The translations under genes and the position numbers were made by a program. Source: Actinoalloteichus fjordicus (GTDB lineage Bacteria; Actinomycetota; Actinomycetes; Mycobacteriales; Pseudonocardiaceae). From it: 64,000 bases of DNA. Under the pieces are notes generated by a model. That model ran no database searches, was not told where the DNA came from, and was given only the letters and a program-made list of their open reading frames with translations. Shown piece by piece: positions 1 to 8,333 of this stretch; the stretch's first letter is position 1, and each line of letters starts with the position of its first letter. The stretch is taken from positions 3,286,001 to 3,350,000 of the forward strand of contig NZ_CP016076.1 of the NCBI RefSeq assembly GCF_001941625.1, given 5' to 3'.

Positions 1-190
1 AGGCGAATCGGCGGCCGCGCTCACCGCGCTCCCGCCCGCCTGGCGCCCCTGCGGTCCGTCGTGACTCGAAGGTGCCTGCCGACTCGCCTGTGGTCGTCGT
101 CGGCACCGTCGGCCACCGACCGTGCAGTAAAGTACAACGCTCGTGGCAATCGGGCTGCGGATGCCGGGACGAGGAACAGAGGATCAGACC

Positions 191-832
191 ATGACCAGGC
201 GCGACGAACCCGGAGCACGTCCACGAGGCGGCCTGCCGGACAAGCGCCGGGCGATTCTGGCAGGTGCCCACACGGTGTTCGCGCGGGACGGCTACACGCG
301 GGCGAGCGTCGACGCCATCTCTGCGGAGGCAGGCGTCTCCACCCGCACGGTCTACAACCATTTCCAGGACAAGGCAGAGCTGTTCGAGACGGTCATCCAG
401 GAGAGTGCGGCCAGGGTCTCCGACGCGCACATCGCCATCATCGATCGCCATCTGAGCAAGGTGACGGACCTGGAGGCCGACCTCGTCGAGTTCGGCATCG
501 CACTGGCAGGCTCCTGGTCCCATGGCTTCACCGAGCACTCCGCGCTGGTGCGACAGATCAACGCCGACGCGGGGCACCTGCCCGCCGCCGCCCTCGAGGC
601 GTGGCAGCAGGCCGGCCCGGTGCGGGTCCGGCAGGAGTTGGCCCGTCGCCTGGCGCGGCTCGCCGACCGAGGGCTGCTGCGGGTGGACGACTCCCAGGTG
701 GCCGCGATCCAGTTCCAGCGGCTGACCATGATCGACAGATCGAGTCGACCCGAACTCGCGAACACCGATGCGGAGCTGGCTGAGATGGTGGTCTCCGGCG
801 TCCGGCTCTTCCTGCACGGCTGCGCGCGCTGA
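191..832 (+). CDS. TetR/AcrR family transcriptional regulator
   Basis: A 213-residue one-domain repressor. Residues about 18-65 form the TetR DNA-binding domain (RRAILAGAHTVFARDGY, then the recognition helix with STRTVYNHF), followed by an all-helical ligand domain with no close relative I recognise. The ATG at 191 is preceded by AGAGGA seven bases upstream; a GTG at 143 would add 16 residues ahead of the usual family start and is less likely. The next gene downstream on the same strand is a DHA2 efflux pump about 530 bases away. Both upstream regions carry the octamer CGTTGTAC (in inverse orientation here, 132-139), so self-control plus control of the pump is a reasonable inference. The ligand is unknown. 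Confidence 0.9.
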   Translation: MTRRDEPGARPRGGLPDKRRAILAGAHTVFARDGYTRASVDAISAEAGVSTRTVYNHFQDKAELFETVIQESAARVSDAHIAIIDRHLSKVTDLEADLVEFGIALAGSWSHGFTEHSALVRQINADAGHLPAAALEAWQQAGPVRVRQELARRLARLADRGLLRVDDSQVAAIQFQRLTMIDRSSRPELANTDAELAEMVVSGVRLFLHGCAR

Positions 833-1343
833 CGTCGGGCCGAACCCGGGCCTGCGCCGATCAGGACGTCGACGTGGTCACGGATGTCGGAGCCGGGCCG
901 CGACCATCGGGACCGGTGCGGGTCCGGCGCCTCGCGAGGTTTCCTCGTCTCGTCTGGCGCGTCGGCGTGACCTCGAGCTGAATACGCGCGTCGACGAGGT
1001 CGCAGGACGTCGGTCGGCCTGGGCCCGCCTCCCCGGTGTCCGTGTCGTGAACGGAGTCTTCGGTGCGTGCGGGGAGGAATCCGGCGGCTCTGCGGCGCGC
1101 GGCCTGCGGAGGCGAGCTCGCCTGCGCTCGCCGGTGAGCGCGAGCGGTCGTTCGCCGACGGCAGGCCGAGGCGGTGCGCCTCAGTGCGGTGACCGCAGTG
1201 AGATCGGGTCCCGGTCGCTCTCCGGCCCGCGCATCGTTCGCGCACCGCCCCGCCGCGAGGTCGCATCAGTCTGCGGGCTCGTCCTGTCGGATCGACGACG
1301 GTGGCCGAGTGAGCTTTTTGCACTAATCGTTTTACCCATTGCC
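833..1343. other. Long gap with no convincing gene
   Basis: About 510 bases between the TetR gene and the efflux pump. Open frames run through it on both strands but their translations are Arg/Pro/Ser-rich GC artefacts without domain character. Only the last 50 bases look regulatory, with a local drop in GC. Confidence 0.6.
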
Positions 1344-1359
1344 GTACACGTTGTACCGT
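1332..1359 (+). promoter_or_regulatory. Probable leaderless promoter and TetR-type operator of the MFS gene
   Basis: A perfect inverted repeat GTACA-CGT-TGTAC occupies 1344-1356. It lies between a TTTACC box (1332-1337) and the GTG at 1366, and it overlaps a TACCGT -10-like hexamer (1354-1359, 16-base spacer). The CGTTGTAC half is also found, inverted, upstream of the TetR gene at 132-139. A repressor bound here would cover the -10 region. Inferred from sequence only. Confidence 0.45.
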
Positions 1360-1365
1360 ATTCCG

Positions 1366-2937
1366 GTGACCGAGACCCCGACCCTTCCTGCCGTGTCCCG
1401 CAGCCGTTCCATCGTGACCCTGGTGGCCGTGCTGCTCGGCTTCCTGACCCTGCCGATGCTCATGTCCGGAACCACCGTGGCGCTCCCCGCCATCGGCGTC
1501 GATCTGGAGGCCTCCGGCGCGGCACTGCAATGGGTGGTCGTCGGCTACTTCCTCGGCGCGGCCTCGCTGATGCTGGTGGCGGGTTCGCTCGGTGACCGCT
1601 TCGGTCGGCGACGGGTGTTCGCCGTCGGCGCCGCCGTGTACACGGCGGGTGCCCTGTTCAGCGCGCTGGCGCACGACATCCTGGTGTTGGACGCGGCGCG
1701 CACGCTGTCCGGCGTCGGCGCCGCCGGGGTGATGGCCTGCGGTGGTGCGATCCTGGGCGCCACCTTCGTCGGACCCGCTCGCACCAGAGCCTTCGCCGTG
1801 ATGGGCACTACAGCAGGCCTGGGCCTGGCGCTGGGGCCCTCGCTGTCGGGCTGGCTCGTCGGCGAACTCGGGTGGCGCGGCACCTTCGGCACCTTCGCCG
1901 TCGTCGGTCTGCTGCTCTGGACCGGGACGCGCTTCATGGCCGAGTCCCGCTCCGCCGCGCCGTCCAAGGTGGACGTCCCCGGCACGCTCCTCTTCATCGG
2001 TGCAATGGCGCTGGTGATGTTCGGCGTCAACCAGGCTGCCGGGGCGAGTTGGGTCGCGCTCGTCGTCCTCCTCCCGATCGCCGTCGGGCTGGTGCTGTTC
2101 GTCCTCTTCGTGCTGGTCGAGCGGCGCACGCCCGCGCCGCTGCTCGACTTCACACTGCTCCGCGACCGGAGGTTCCTGAGCTGGTGCCTGGGTTGTGCCG
2201 TGCTGGCGTCGGCACCCTCGACGGCCATGATCTTCCTGCCGACCTACCTGCAGGGGGTGAACGGCGCCTCGGCGCAGGCCACCGGTCTGACCATGCTGAT
2301 GTTGAGTGCACCCCTGCTGGTCATGCCCCAGGTCGGCGCCACGCTGATGAACCGCTTCGGCGTCTCGCCTCGCATCATCGTGGTCACCAGCCTGCTGCTG
2401 ATCGCGGCGGGGAACGCCTGGCTCACGGTGCTCCAGCCGGGAATCGGCACGGCAGCCCTGGCAGGTCCCATGGCGACCATCGGCCTCGGCATGGGCCTGG
2501 CGGTCGGCACCGTCGACGCCCAGGCGATGAACCTGGTCGACCGGAACCGGCTCGGGATGGCGGCGGGGATCCTCAACACCGTGCGGACCGGCAGTGCGAC
2601 GCTGGCCGCCACGGTCGTCGGCACCTCGATGATCACCCTCCTGCAGAGCAGGACCGGAGACGCCGACACGGCCGCCCGCATCGCGGCGGGCAACATCCCC
2701 GATGCCGAGCGCGCCGTGCACTCGGCGCAGTACACCGAGGTCTGGCACCTGGTGCTCTGGACGGTCGCGGTCGTCTGCGTCATCGCGGCGGCGACGGTGT
2801 GGACCCTGTTGATCCCGTCGCGTTCCTCGCACGACGCCGCCGACCGAGGGGCCGCCGTCGAGCTGAGTGCCGTCGAGTCGGACACCCCGGAGCGAGGCGA
2901 CCCCGAGCAGGCCGTCCCCGAGCCGCAGCGAGTGTGA
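1366..2937 (+). CDS. MFS drug efflux transporter, DHA2 (14-TM, EmrB/QacA) type
   Basis: A 523-residue inner-membrane transporter with about 14 hydrophobic segments and the MFS motif A LGDRFGRRR in the loop after TM2, plus the TM5 region GPSLSGWLVGELGWR typical of proton/drug antiporters of the EmrB/QacA group. It probably exports toxic compounds using the proton gradient. The GTG at 1366 is chosen because a -10-like TACCGT ends six bases upstream and no Shine-Dalgarno is visible, suggesting a leaderless message; a TTG at 1339 would add nine residues. The C-terminal 40 residues are acidic and cytosolic. The TetR-type gene at 191-832 is the likely regulator. Substrate is not predictable. Confidence 0.9.
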   Translation: MTETPTLPAVSRSRSIVTLVAVLLGFLTLPMLMSGTTVALPAIGVDLEASGAALQWVVVGYFLGAASLMLVAGSLGDRFGRRRVFAVGAAVYTAGALFSALAHDILVLDAARTLSGVGAAGVMACGGAILGATFVGPARTRAFAVMGTTAGLGLALGPSLSGWLVGELGWRGTFGTFAVVGLLLWTGTRFMAESRSAAPSKVDVPGTLLFIGAMALVMFGVNQAAGASWVALVVLLPIAVGLVLFVLFVLVERRTPAPLLDFTLLRDRRFLSWCLGCAVLASAPSTAMIFLPTYLQGVNGASAQATGLTMLMLSAPLLVMPQVGATLMNRFGVSPRIIVVTSLLLIAAGNAWLTVLQPGIGTAALAGPMATIGLGMGLAVGTVDAQAMNLVDRNRLGMAAGILNTVRTGSATLAATVVGTSMITLLQSRTGDADTAARIAAGNIPDAERAVHSAQYTEVWHLVLWTVAVVCVIAAATVWTLLIPSRSSHDAADRGAAVELSAVESDTPERGDPEQAVPEPQRV

Positions 2938-3242
2938 CGCGAAGCCACGCGCCGACACCGCTCGCCACGCCGACGACCGCCTCTATCCGACTCGCTCACC
3001 GCGAACCTGCGGAGGAGCGGCTGCGCGGCGCGACGACCGCCTCGCACCCGTCCGTCGAGGCGGCCCCTCGCGGCTGCCCGTCTCCTCGGACGAGGCCGTC
3101 TGATCGAGATCTCTCCTAGGCTGCTCCGCCGGAGAGCTTCGGCCGCCCGGGGCCGGTCCGCGCCCCGCGCATCGACCACCCCGTCGCGCGCCGCCTGGCC
3201 TCGATCGTGTCGGCGTGCACGCGGCACTGCGGCCTCGGCGGT
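2938..3242. other. Convergent intergenic gap, nothing recognised
   Basis: About 305 bases between the ends of the MFS pump and the SDR gene. No plausible coding frame and no clear hairpin with a T tract were seen. Confidence 0.5.
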
Positions 3243-4031
3243 TCAGACGGTCTTGACGGCGCCGCCGTCGATGATGTGATCGGCCCCGGTGATGCTGCCC
3301 GCGATCGGCGAGGACAGGAAGGCGACCAGTGCGGCGACCTCCGCAGGCTCGACCAGGCGCCCGGTGACCATGCCCGAGGCCGCGGGCAGCCCGTCGAGCA
3401 GCGCGTCCAGCGGGATGCCCGCAGTGTCGGCGAGAGCCGCGCCGTATCCCTCGGCCGCCTCCCACATCCTGGTTCGCGTGGCGCCGGGGGAGACGGTGTT
3501 GACCCGTACGCCCTTCGGGCCGACCTCGCCGACGAGTGCCTTGCCGAAGGCGCTCAGGGCCGCCTTCGCCGTGGTGTAGGCGATCGGACCCGCATGGGGG
3601 ATGCGGGCACCGTTGGAGGAGACGGTGACCACGGCGCCTCGGGAGGCGATCAGGCTGGGCAGTGCGGCCCTGGTGGTGCGGACCGTGCTGGTGAAGTTGA
3701 GGTCGAAGGTCCGTTGCCAGTAGTCATCGTCGAAGTCGACGAGCCCGCCGATCTGTCCCGCACCGTCGTCACCCCCGCCCACGTTGTTCACGAGCACGTC
3801 GATCACGCCCGCCTCGGCGAGCGCGTGCTCGACGAGACGGGCGGGGCCCTCCGGGTCGGCGAGGTCGACGGCCAGGGTGTCCGCGCCGGTCGCCGTCAGC
3901 TCCGGCGGCACCGTCCGCGACCCGGCGATCACCCGCATCCCCTCGTTCACCAGCGTTGTCACGATGGCCAGACCGATGCCGCGACTCGCGCCGGTCACGA
4001 TCGCCGTCTTCCCCGCGAGCTTCAGATCCAT
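3243..4031 (-). CDS. SDR family oxidoreductase
   Basis: A 262-residue classical short-chain dehydrogenase. The cofactor motif TGASRGIG is at residues 13-20, the NNxG-type motif is NNVGGG, and the catalytic Ser and Tyr-xxx-Lys are in VSSNGARIPHAGPIAYTTAK. The C terminus SSPIAGSITGADHIIDGG is the usual substrate-loop end of FabG-like enzymes. The ATG at 4031 has AGGAGG six bases upstream. It is divergent from a TetR-family gene, which is the usual arrangement for a substrate-induced SDR and its repressor. It probably reduces or oxidises a small ketone or alcohol using NAD(P)H; the substrate is unknown. Confidence 0.92.
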   Translation of the reverse strand: MDLKLAGKTAIVTGASRGIGLAIVTTLVNEGMRVIAGSRTVPPELTATGADTLAVDLADPEGPARLVEHALAEAGVIDVLVNNVGGGDDGAGQIGGLVDFDDDYWQRTFDLNFTSTVRTTRAALPSLIASRGAVVTVSSNGARIPHAGPIAYTTAKAALSAFGKALVGEVGPKGVRVNTVSPGATRTRMWEAAEGYGAALADTAGIPLDALLDGLPAASGMVTGRLVEPAEVAALVAFLSSPIAGSITGADHIIDGGAVKTV

Positions 4032-4071
4032 GTGCAGCCTCCTGCTGAAATGCGACTTCCGTGACGCGATA

Positions 4072-4120
4072 ACGGTACAAGATGCGACAATGATGTTGCA
4101 ACTAGTCGTGAATGTGCAAC
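4072..4120. promoter_or_regulatory. Divergent promoter/operator between SDR and TetR genes
   Basis: The perfect palindrome GTTGCAAC lies at 4095-4102 with a second half-site TGTGCAAC at 4113-4120. On the minus strand TTGCAA could serve as -35 and TTGTACCGT (complement of 4072-4080) contains the -10. Bound repressor would block the SDR promoter. The TTGTACCGT string also occurs in the MFS promoter near 1351, probably because both are -10 regions. Confidence 0.45.
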
Positions 4121-4263
4121 CGCGCGGTAGTCTGCGGAGGCAGGGTGCTCGGGATGCGATGATCGAAGAAGGTCGCCTGGGCGGGTCTCGGGGCCACCGG
4201 GCCTCATCGGTGAAGGGACGCCGTGCCAGAGCCGGGCGCGGGAACGAGACGACGGGAGAGTCG

Positions 4264-4866
4264 TTGGACGCGACCGAGACCGCGGTGTTCGGGGGACGCG
4301 CCCACCGCGCCGACGCGGAGCGCACCGTCGCGACGATCCTCGCGGCGGCCGAGCGGGTGCTCAGCCGTGATCCCGCCGCGACCATGGAGCAGATCGCCGC
4401 CGCCGCAGGCGTGGCCAGAACGACGGTCCATCGGCGATTCGCCAGTCGAGACGCCCTGGTCAGCGCTATGAGCACCTGGGCGGCGAGTCGGTTCGCCGCC
4501 GCCGTCGACGCGGCAAGGCCAGAGGCGACTCCGCCGCTGGTCGCCTTGTATCAGGTGACCGCGAACGTGCTGCGGGTCAAGATCGACTGGGCCTACGCGA
4601 TGAGCCGTCCCGCAGGGCGAGACTCCGAGATCGCCCGGATGCACACCGAGGTCGAACAACGTTGCGACGGACTGTTCCGACGCGCCGCCGAGGCAGGTCT
4701 GCTTCGCGAGGACGTCGACCGCACGTGGGCCCGACGGGTGTTCTATGCGCTCATCCACGAAGCGGCCACCGTGGGGGACGACGTGCTCGATCCCGACAAG
4801 GGTGCGCAACGAGTCGTCGACACCCTGCTGCACGGCCTCGGCCCTCGGCAGGCCGAGAGGGGCTGA
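4264..4866 (+). CDS. TetR family transcriptional regulator
   Basis: About 200 residues. The DNA-binding domain runs from ADAERTVATILAAAERVL through the helix-turn-helix ATMEQIAAAAGVARTTVHRRF to FASRDAL; the rest is helical and carries a short C-terminal ligand domain. The start is uncertain. TTG 4264 follows GGGAGAG by three bases and gives the usual 15-residue lead; GTG 4210 and ATG 4159 are in frame and would add 18 or 35 basic, poorly conserved-looking residues. It is divergent from the SDR and probably represses it and itself through the palindromic site at 4095-4120. Confidence 0.85.
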   Translation: MDATETAVFGGRAHRADAERTVATILAAAERVLSRDPAATMEQIAAAAGVARTTVHRRFASRDALVSAMSTWAASRFAAAVDAARPEATPPLVALYQVTANVLRVKIDWAYAMSRPAGRDSEIARMHTEVEQRCDGLFRRAAEAGLLREDVDRTWARRVFYALIHEAATVGDDVLDPDKGAQRVVDTLLHGLGPRQAERG

Positions 4867-6426
4867 GAAGTCGACGTCCGTCGGATGCGGGGCTCAGACC
4901 CGCCTGCGTCGACGCCGTGCTCCTCCGCGCGAACGGCTCGCGCGCCGTGACCGGGCCTCCACCGCGCGGCAGGGTCCCGGTCTTCCCGGCGGTGTCTACT
5001 GCCTCGGCCTGGGCGAGAACGCGACGAGGCCGCCGATTCGGGGTATCGACGGCCTCGTCTGGAAGGCGGATCGCGGATCAACTCGCGCTCCACTAAGTCA
5101 TGACGCACCAGGATCGCGACAGCGGGACCGAGCCGCGTGCCTCCCGTCCTGCCACTCGTTCGCCGCCGCGATACGGGCTCCGCACCGCCTCGGCCCGTCC
5201 CCGCCAGGAGGCCTGCCGTGGTGCGGGCCGCCCGGCAGCGACGTCGACCGAGCGGTCTGCTTCGGCGGGCCGCCCGCGCGGTTCCGACGACAACCGCCGA
5301 GCGGGATCACGGGGTTCGCAGTGGAGCGACAGCCTGGTGCGCTGCGGCGGTTCCTCTGGCCTGAGCTGGACGTGGCGCCCGCGCCCTCGACGTGGCCTGC
5401 GTCGGGGCGGGGGGATCGTGTCCGGCCGGTCGCGGCCTCGTTCGCTCGGTCTGCCGGGCGGTCGGTCGCCCGGTGACGACACCCGACCGTCTTCGCGGAC
5501 CCGGGAGCGTCCGAGCTCTCGCCCGCCCGCGAGAGGCCGCCTGCCGTGCTCGGTACGGCCCGTGCTGTCCGCTGCACGCCGGACGACCGGGGGCGATGCC
5601 GGTCGGGAAAAGGTCCCGGCGGCCTCGCGCCGATGTTCTCGTCGCACCACCGCTGGTACCTCCGGCTGCTCACGGCGGGTTCTCCGGCCCACCTGACACG
5701 GGACTGCGTGCGCACCACGGACGTCGCCGGGGTGCTCGTCTGACTCGTCGTCCGGTTCGGAACCGAGGCGGTCGCCCCCGCTGCCGCTCGGGCGCACCGA
5801 CAACCGTCGATCCGCGATCGGATGCCCTGCGAGCCCGGCCCCCTCGCTGCTCGGCCTCGGTGGGTCGGACCCTGCCCGCGTCTGATGCGGCGAGCGGCCG
5901 GACCCGTCGACGGCCGAGGTGTCGCGGCGAGGCGACGGACGACCTGGCTGCACTGTGCGTACTGCGGCGAACTCTCCGGAATGTCGCTGGTGGTGACGAT
6001 CTCTGCGGTGTCTCAAAGATCGCAGAACTCGGCGCGACCGGCTCGGGATGCATCCCGACTTCACCCGACAGGGGCGAGTGATCGTGTACCGGGCCTCCCG
6101 GTCCGCCGTCGTACCGGAGCCGGTCCTCATCACCCGCGGCCGCCCTCGCCGAGAGCGCTCTGCATCGAGTTCACGGCCGAAGCCGCCCCCCGAACCGACC
6201 ACCGTGATCTCCGGCTATGCCCGGCGTCGCCGTGCGGCTCGGCGCGTCACGTGCCATGCCGAGCAGTGACCGACCGCTTCTCCAACCGACGGCGAGCAGC
6301 GCCACCGAGCGGGCGCGATCGAGTCGGTGCCCGGCCGCACCCGGCGCGCCCGTGCGGACCTCCTCGTGCGGACTCCGGGCGGGACCGGCACGCTTCCGAC
6401 GTCGACGACGTGCAGTGGTCGAACCA
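4867..6426. other. 1.6-kb region without a recognisable gene
   Basis: Many long frames exist on both strands, but all translate to Arg/Ser/Pro/Gly-rich sequence of the kind produced by reading GC-rich DNA out of frame; none has a ribosome binding site together with a domain-like protein. No tandem repeats, tRNA-like ends or clear terminators were found. This could be old, thoroughly decayed coding sequence. Confidence 0.5.
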
Positions 6427-6456
6427 TTGACCGGTTCGGTCGGCGCTCCTTAGTCT
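6427..6456 (+). promoter_or_regulatory. Sigma-70-like promoter for the D,D-carboxypeptidase gene
   Basis: TTGACC (6427-6432), an 18-base spacer and TAGTCT (6451-6456) lie about 57 bases before the start codon. A 13-base direct repeat TGATCGACCACCC is found twice in the leader just before the ribosome binding site. Confidence 0.5.
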
Positions 6457-6512
6457 CGGCTGGTGTGATCTCTCCTGATCGACCACCCTGATCGACCACC
6501 CTGGAGGCGGCG

Positions 6513-8117
6513 ATGAGCAGGCGATTCAGATACCTCGGCGTGACATTGGCCTGCACCGCGCTGCTGGGCGGGCTGAGCCTTCCCGGCTTCGCGGGAAGTG
6601 CCGATCCGACCGGGGAACAGGCCCTCGGCGAGGACCTCGACCGTATCCTCGCCGACCCGAGGCTGGCCGGGGCCGCCACCGGAGTGGTGGTCCGCCGAGC
6701 CGACGACGGCGAGATCCTCTTCCAACGCGGCGCGGACGCCAATCTGCTGCCCGCCTCCAACGGCAAGCTGCTCTCCTCGGTCGCCGCGTTGGAGGCGCTC
6801 GGGCCCGACTATCGCTTCGCCACCGAGGTCCGCAGCGACGCACGTCAGATCGGTCGCGTCCTCAACGGCGACCTGTACCTGCGGGGGACCGGCGACCCCA
6901 CGCTGCTCGCGCAGGACTACGCCGACCTCGCCGCCCAGATCGCCGACGCCGGGATCACCCTGGTGCGCGGCGACGTCGTCGCCGACGACACCTGGTTCGA
7001 CGACACCCGCCTGGGCACCGGCTGGTCCTGGGACGACGAGCCCTACTACTACTCGGCGCAGATCTCCGCGCTGAACGTCGCGCCGGACACCGACTACGAC
7101 GCGGGAACCGTCATCGTCCGAGTCGCTCCCGGCGACGAGGCAGGCGCGGCACCGGAGATCACCGTCGACCCGCCGACCGACTACGTCACCGTCGACGCTC
7201 GGGCGGTGACCGGAGAGGCGGGCAGCGCGGAGACCATCTCGGTCGAACGAGAGCGTGGCGGCAACGTCATCCGCGTCGCGGGGGCCATCCCGGCAGGGGG
7301 AACGGCCACCCAGGACTGGAGCACCGTCTGGGAGCCCACCGGGTACGCCGCCGACGTCTTCCGGCAGGCGCTGGCCGACCACGGGGTGCGCGTCGTCGGC
7401 GACGTCGAGTTCGGCACCACCCCGGAGGGTGCCGCAGTCCTGGCCGAGCACGCGTCGATGCCGCTGATCGAGCTGATGGTGCCGTTCATGAAACTCAGCA
7501 ACAACGGCCACGCCGAGGTCCTGGTCAAGGCGATGGGCCGGGAACACGGCGACGCAGGCACCTGGCAGGCAGGGCGCGCCGTACTGGCGGAGAGCCTCGA
7601 CGCACTAGGCGGTCCCGACTCGTCCGAGTATCGGATGGTCGACGGTTCCGGCTTGTCCAGGATGGACATGGTGACCGCAGGGCAGCTGGCCGAGTTGCTT
7701 GTGGCGGTGCAGGACGAGCCGTGGTTCGACGCCTGGCATGCGTCGCTGCCGATCGCGGGGGAGTCCGACCGAATGGTCGGCGGCACGCTGCGCAACCGGC
7801 TCGGCGGCACCGAGGCCCAGGGCAATGTCCACGCCAAGACCGGTTCGCTCACCGGGGTGACGGGGCTGTCCGGATACGTCACCGCCGCCTCCGGCGAGGA
7901 ACTCGTCTTCTCGGTGGTGGTGAACAACTACCTGAGCGCGAGCCCGAAGGACGTCGAGGACGCCGTCGCATTGCGGCTCGCCCGCTACCAGGGCGCCGAC
8001 GACCGGGTGTCGGATGCCGAGACGCTGTCGGTGCCCACCGCCGAGCTGCCCGAGGACGACCCGGTCACCCTGATCGACGAGTCCGCGCTGGAGTGCACCT
8101 GGGCACGGGCCTGCTGA
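6513..8117 (+). CDS. dacB: D-alanyl-D-alanine carboxypeptidase/endopeptidase, PBP4 (peptidase S13) family
   Basis: A 534-residue exported penicillin-binding protein of class C4, acting on peptidoglycan stem peptides outside the membrane. A Sec signal peptide covers residues 1-30 (basic MSRRFR, hydrophobic core, AGSA end). The three active-site motifs are present: SNGK at 82-85 (SxxK nucleophile box), SNN at 329-331 and KTG at 442-444. The long segment between the first two motifs is the family's inserted domains. The ATG follows GGAGG with good spacing. Length and motifs suggest an active enzyme. A lipobox-like TLAC near residue 14 is too close to the N terminus to be convincing. Confidence 0.93.
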   Translation: MSRRFRYLGVTLACTALLGGLSLPGFAGSADPTGEQALGEDLDRILADPRLAGAATGVVVRRADDGEILFQRGADANLLPASNGKLLSSVAALEALGPDYRFATEVRSDARQIGRVLNGDLYLRGTGDPTLLAQDYADLAAQIADAGITLVRGDVVADDTWFDDTRLGTGWSWDDEPYYYSAQISALNVAPDTDYDAGTVIVRVAPGDEAGAAPEITVDPPTDYVTVDARAVTGEAGSAETISVERERGGNVIRVAGAIPAGGTATQDWSTVWEPTGYAADVFRQALADHGVRVVGDVEFGTTPEGAAVLAEHASMPLIELMVPFMKLSNNGHAEVLVKAMGREHGDAGTWQAGRAVLAESLDALGGPDSSEYRMVDGSGLSRMDMVTAGQLAELLVAVQDEPWFDAWHASLPIAGESDRMVGGTLRNRLGGTEAQGNVHAKTGSLTGVTGLSGYVTAASGEELVFSVVVNNYLSASPKDVEDAVALRLARYQGADDRVSDAETLSVPTAELPEDDPVTLIDESALECTWARAC

Positions 8118-8317
8118 CCCCGGCGCGGCGACCGGCCGGTCCGGTGGTCGGGGACCCGGAGCGCGTGGGCACTCGCCAGCCCAGAGCCCGTTCCGGCCCA
8201 GGCGGGGATCGACCGCCCGGACGGGTCGCCGGTCGACGAGCTGCCCGACGGCCACGGCCTACCCGGCGAGGCCGCGCCACGCCGTCGGGGCCTGAGGGCG
8301 GATCATCGTGCGCCGAT

Positions 8318-8323
8318 TAGACT
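8318..8323 (+). promoter_or_regulatory. Probable -10 element for near-leaderless ABC-F transcript
   Basis: TAGACT sits 10 bases before the ATG at 8334 and there is no Shine-Dalgarno, so transcription probably begins within a few bases of the start codon. Confidence 0.35.
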
Positions 8324-8333
8324 CGGCGTCCTC

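Noticed and set aside
352-2958. 868-residue minus-strand open frame opposite the TetR and MFS genes
   Set aside because: Low-complexity Gly/Arg/His/Gln-rich translation typical of the antisense of GC-rich genes; no RBS or domain.
5093-6202. 369-residue minus-strand frame in the gene-less stretch
   Set aside because: Arg/Ser/Gly/Pro-dominated composition, no ribosome site and no motif; overlapping frames on the other strand are equally long.
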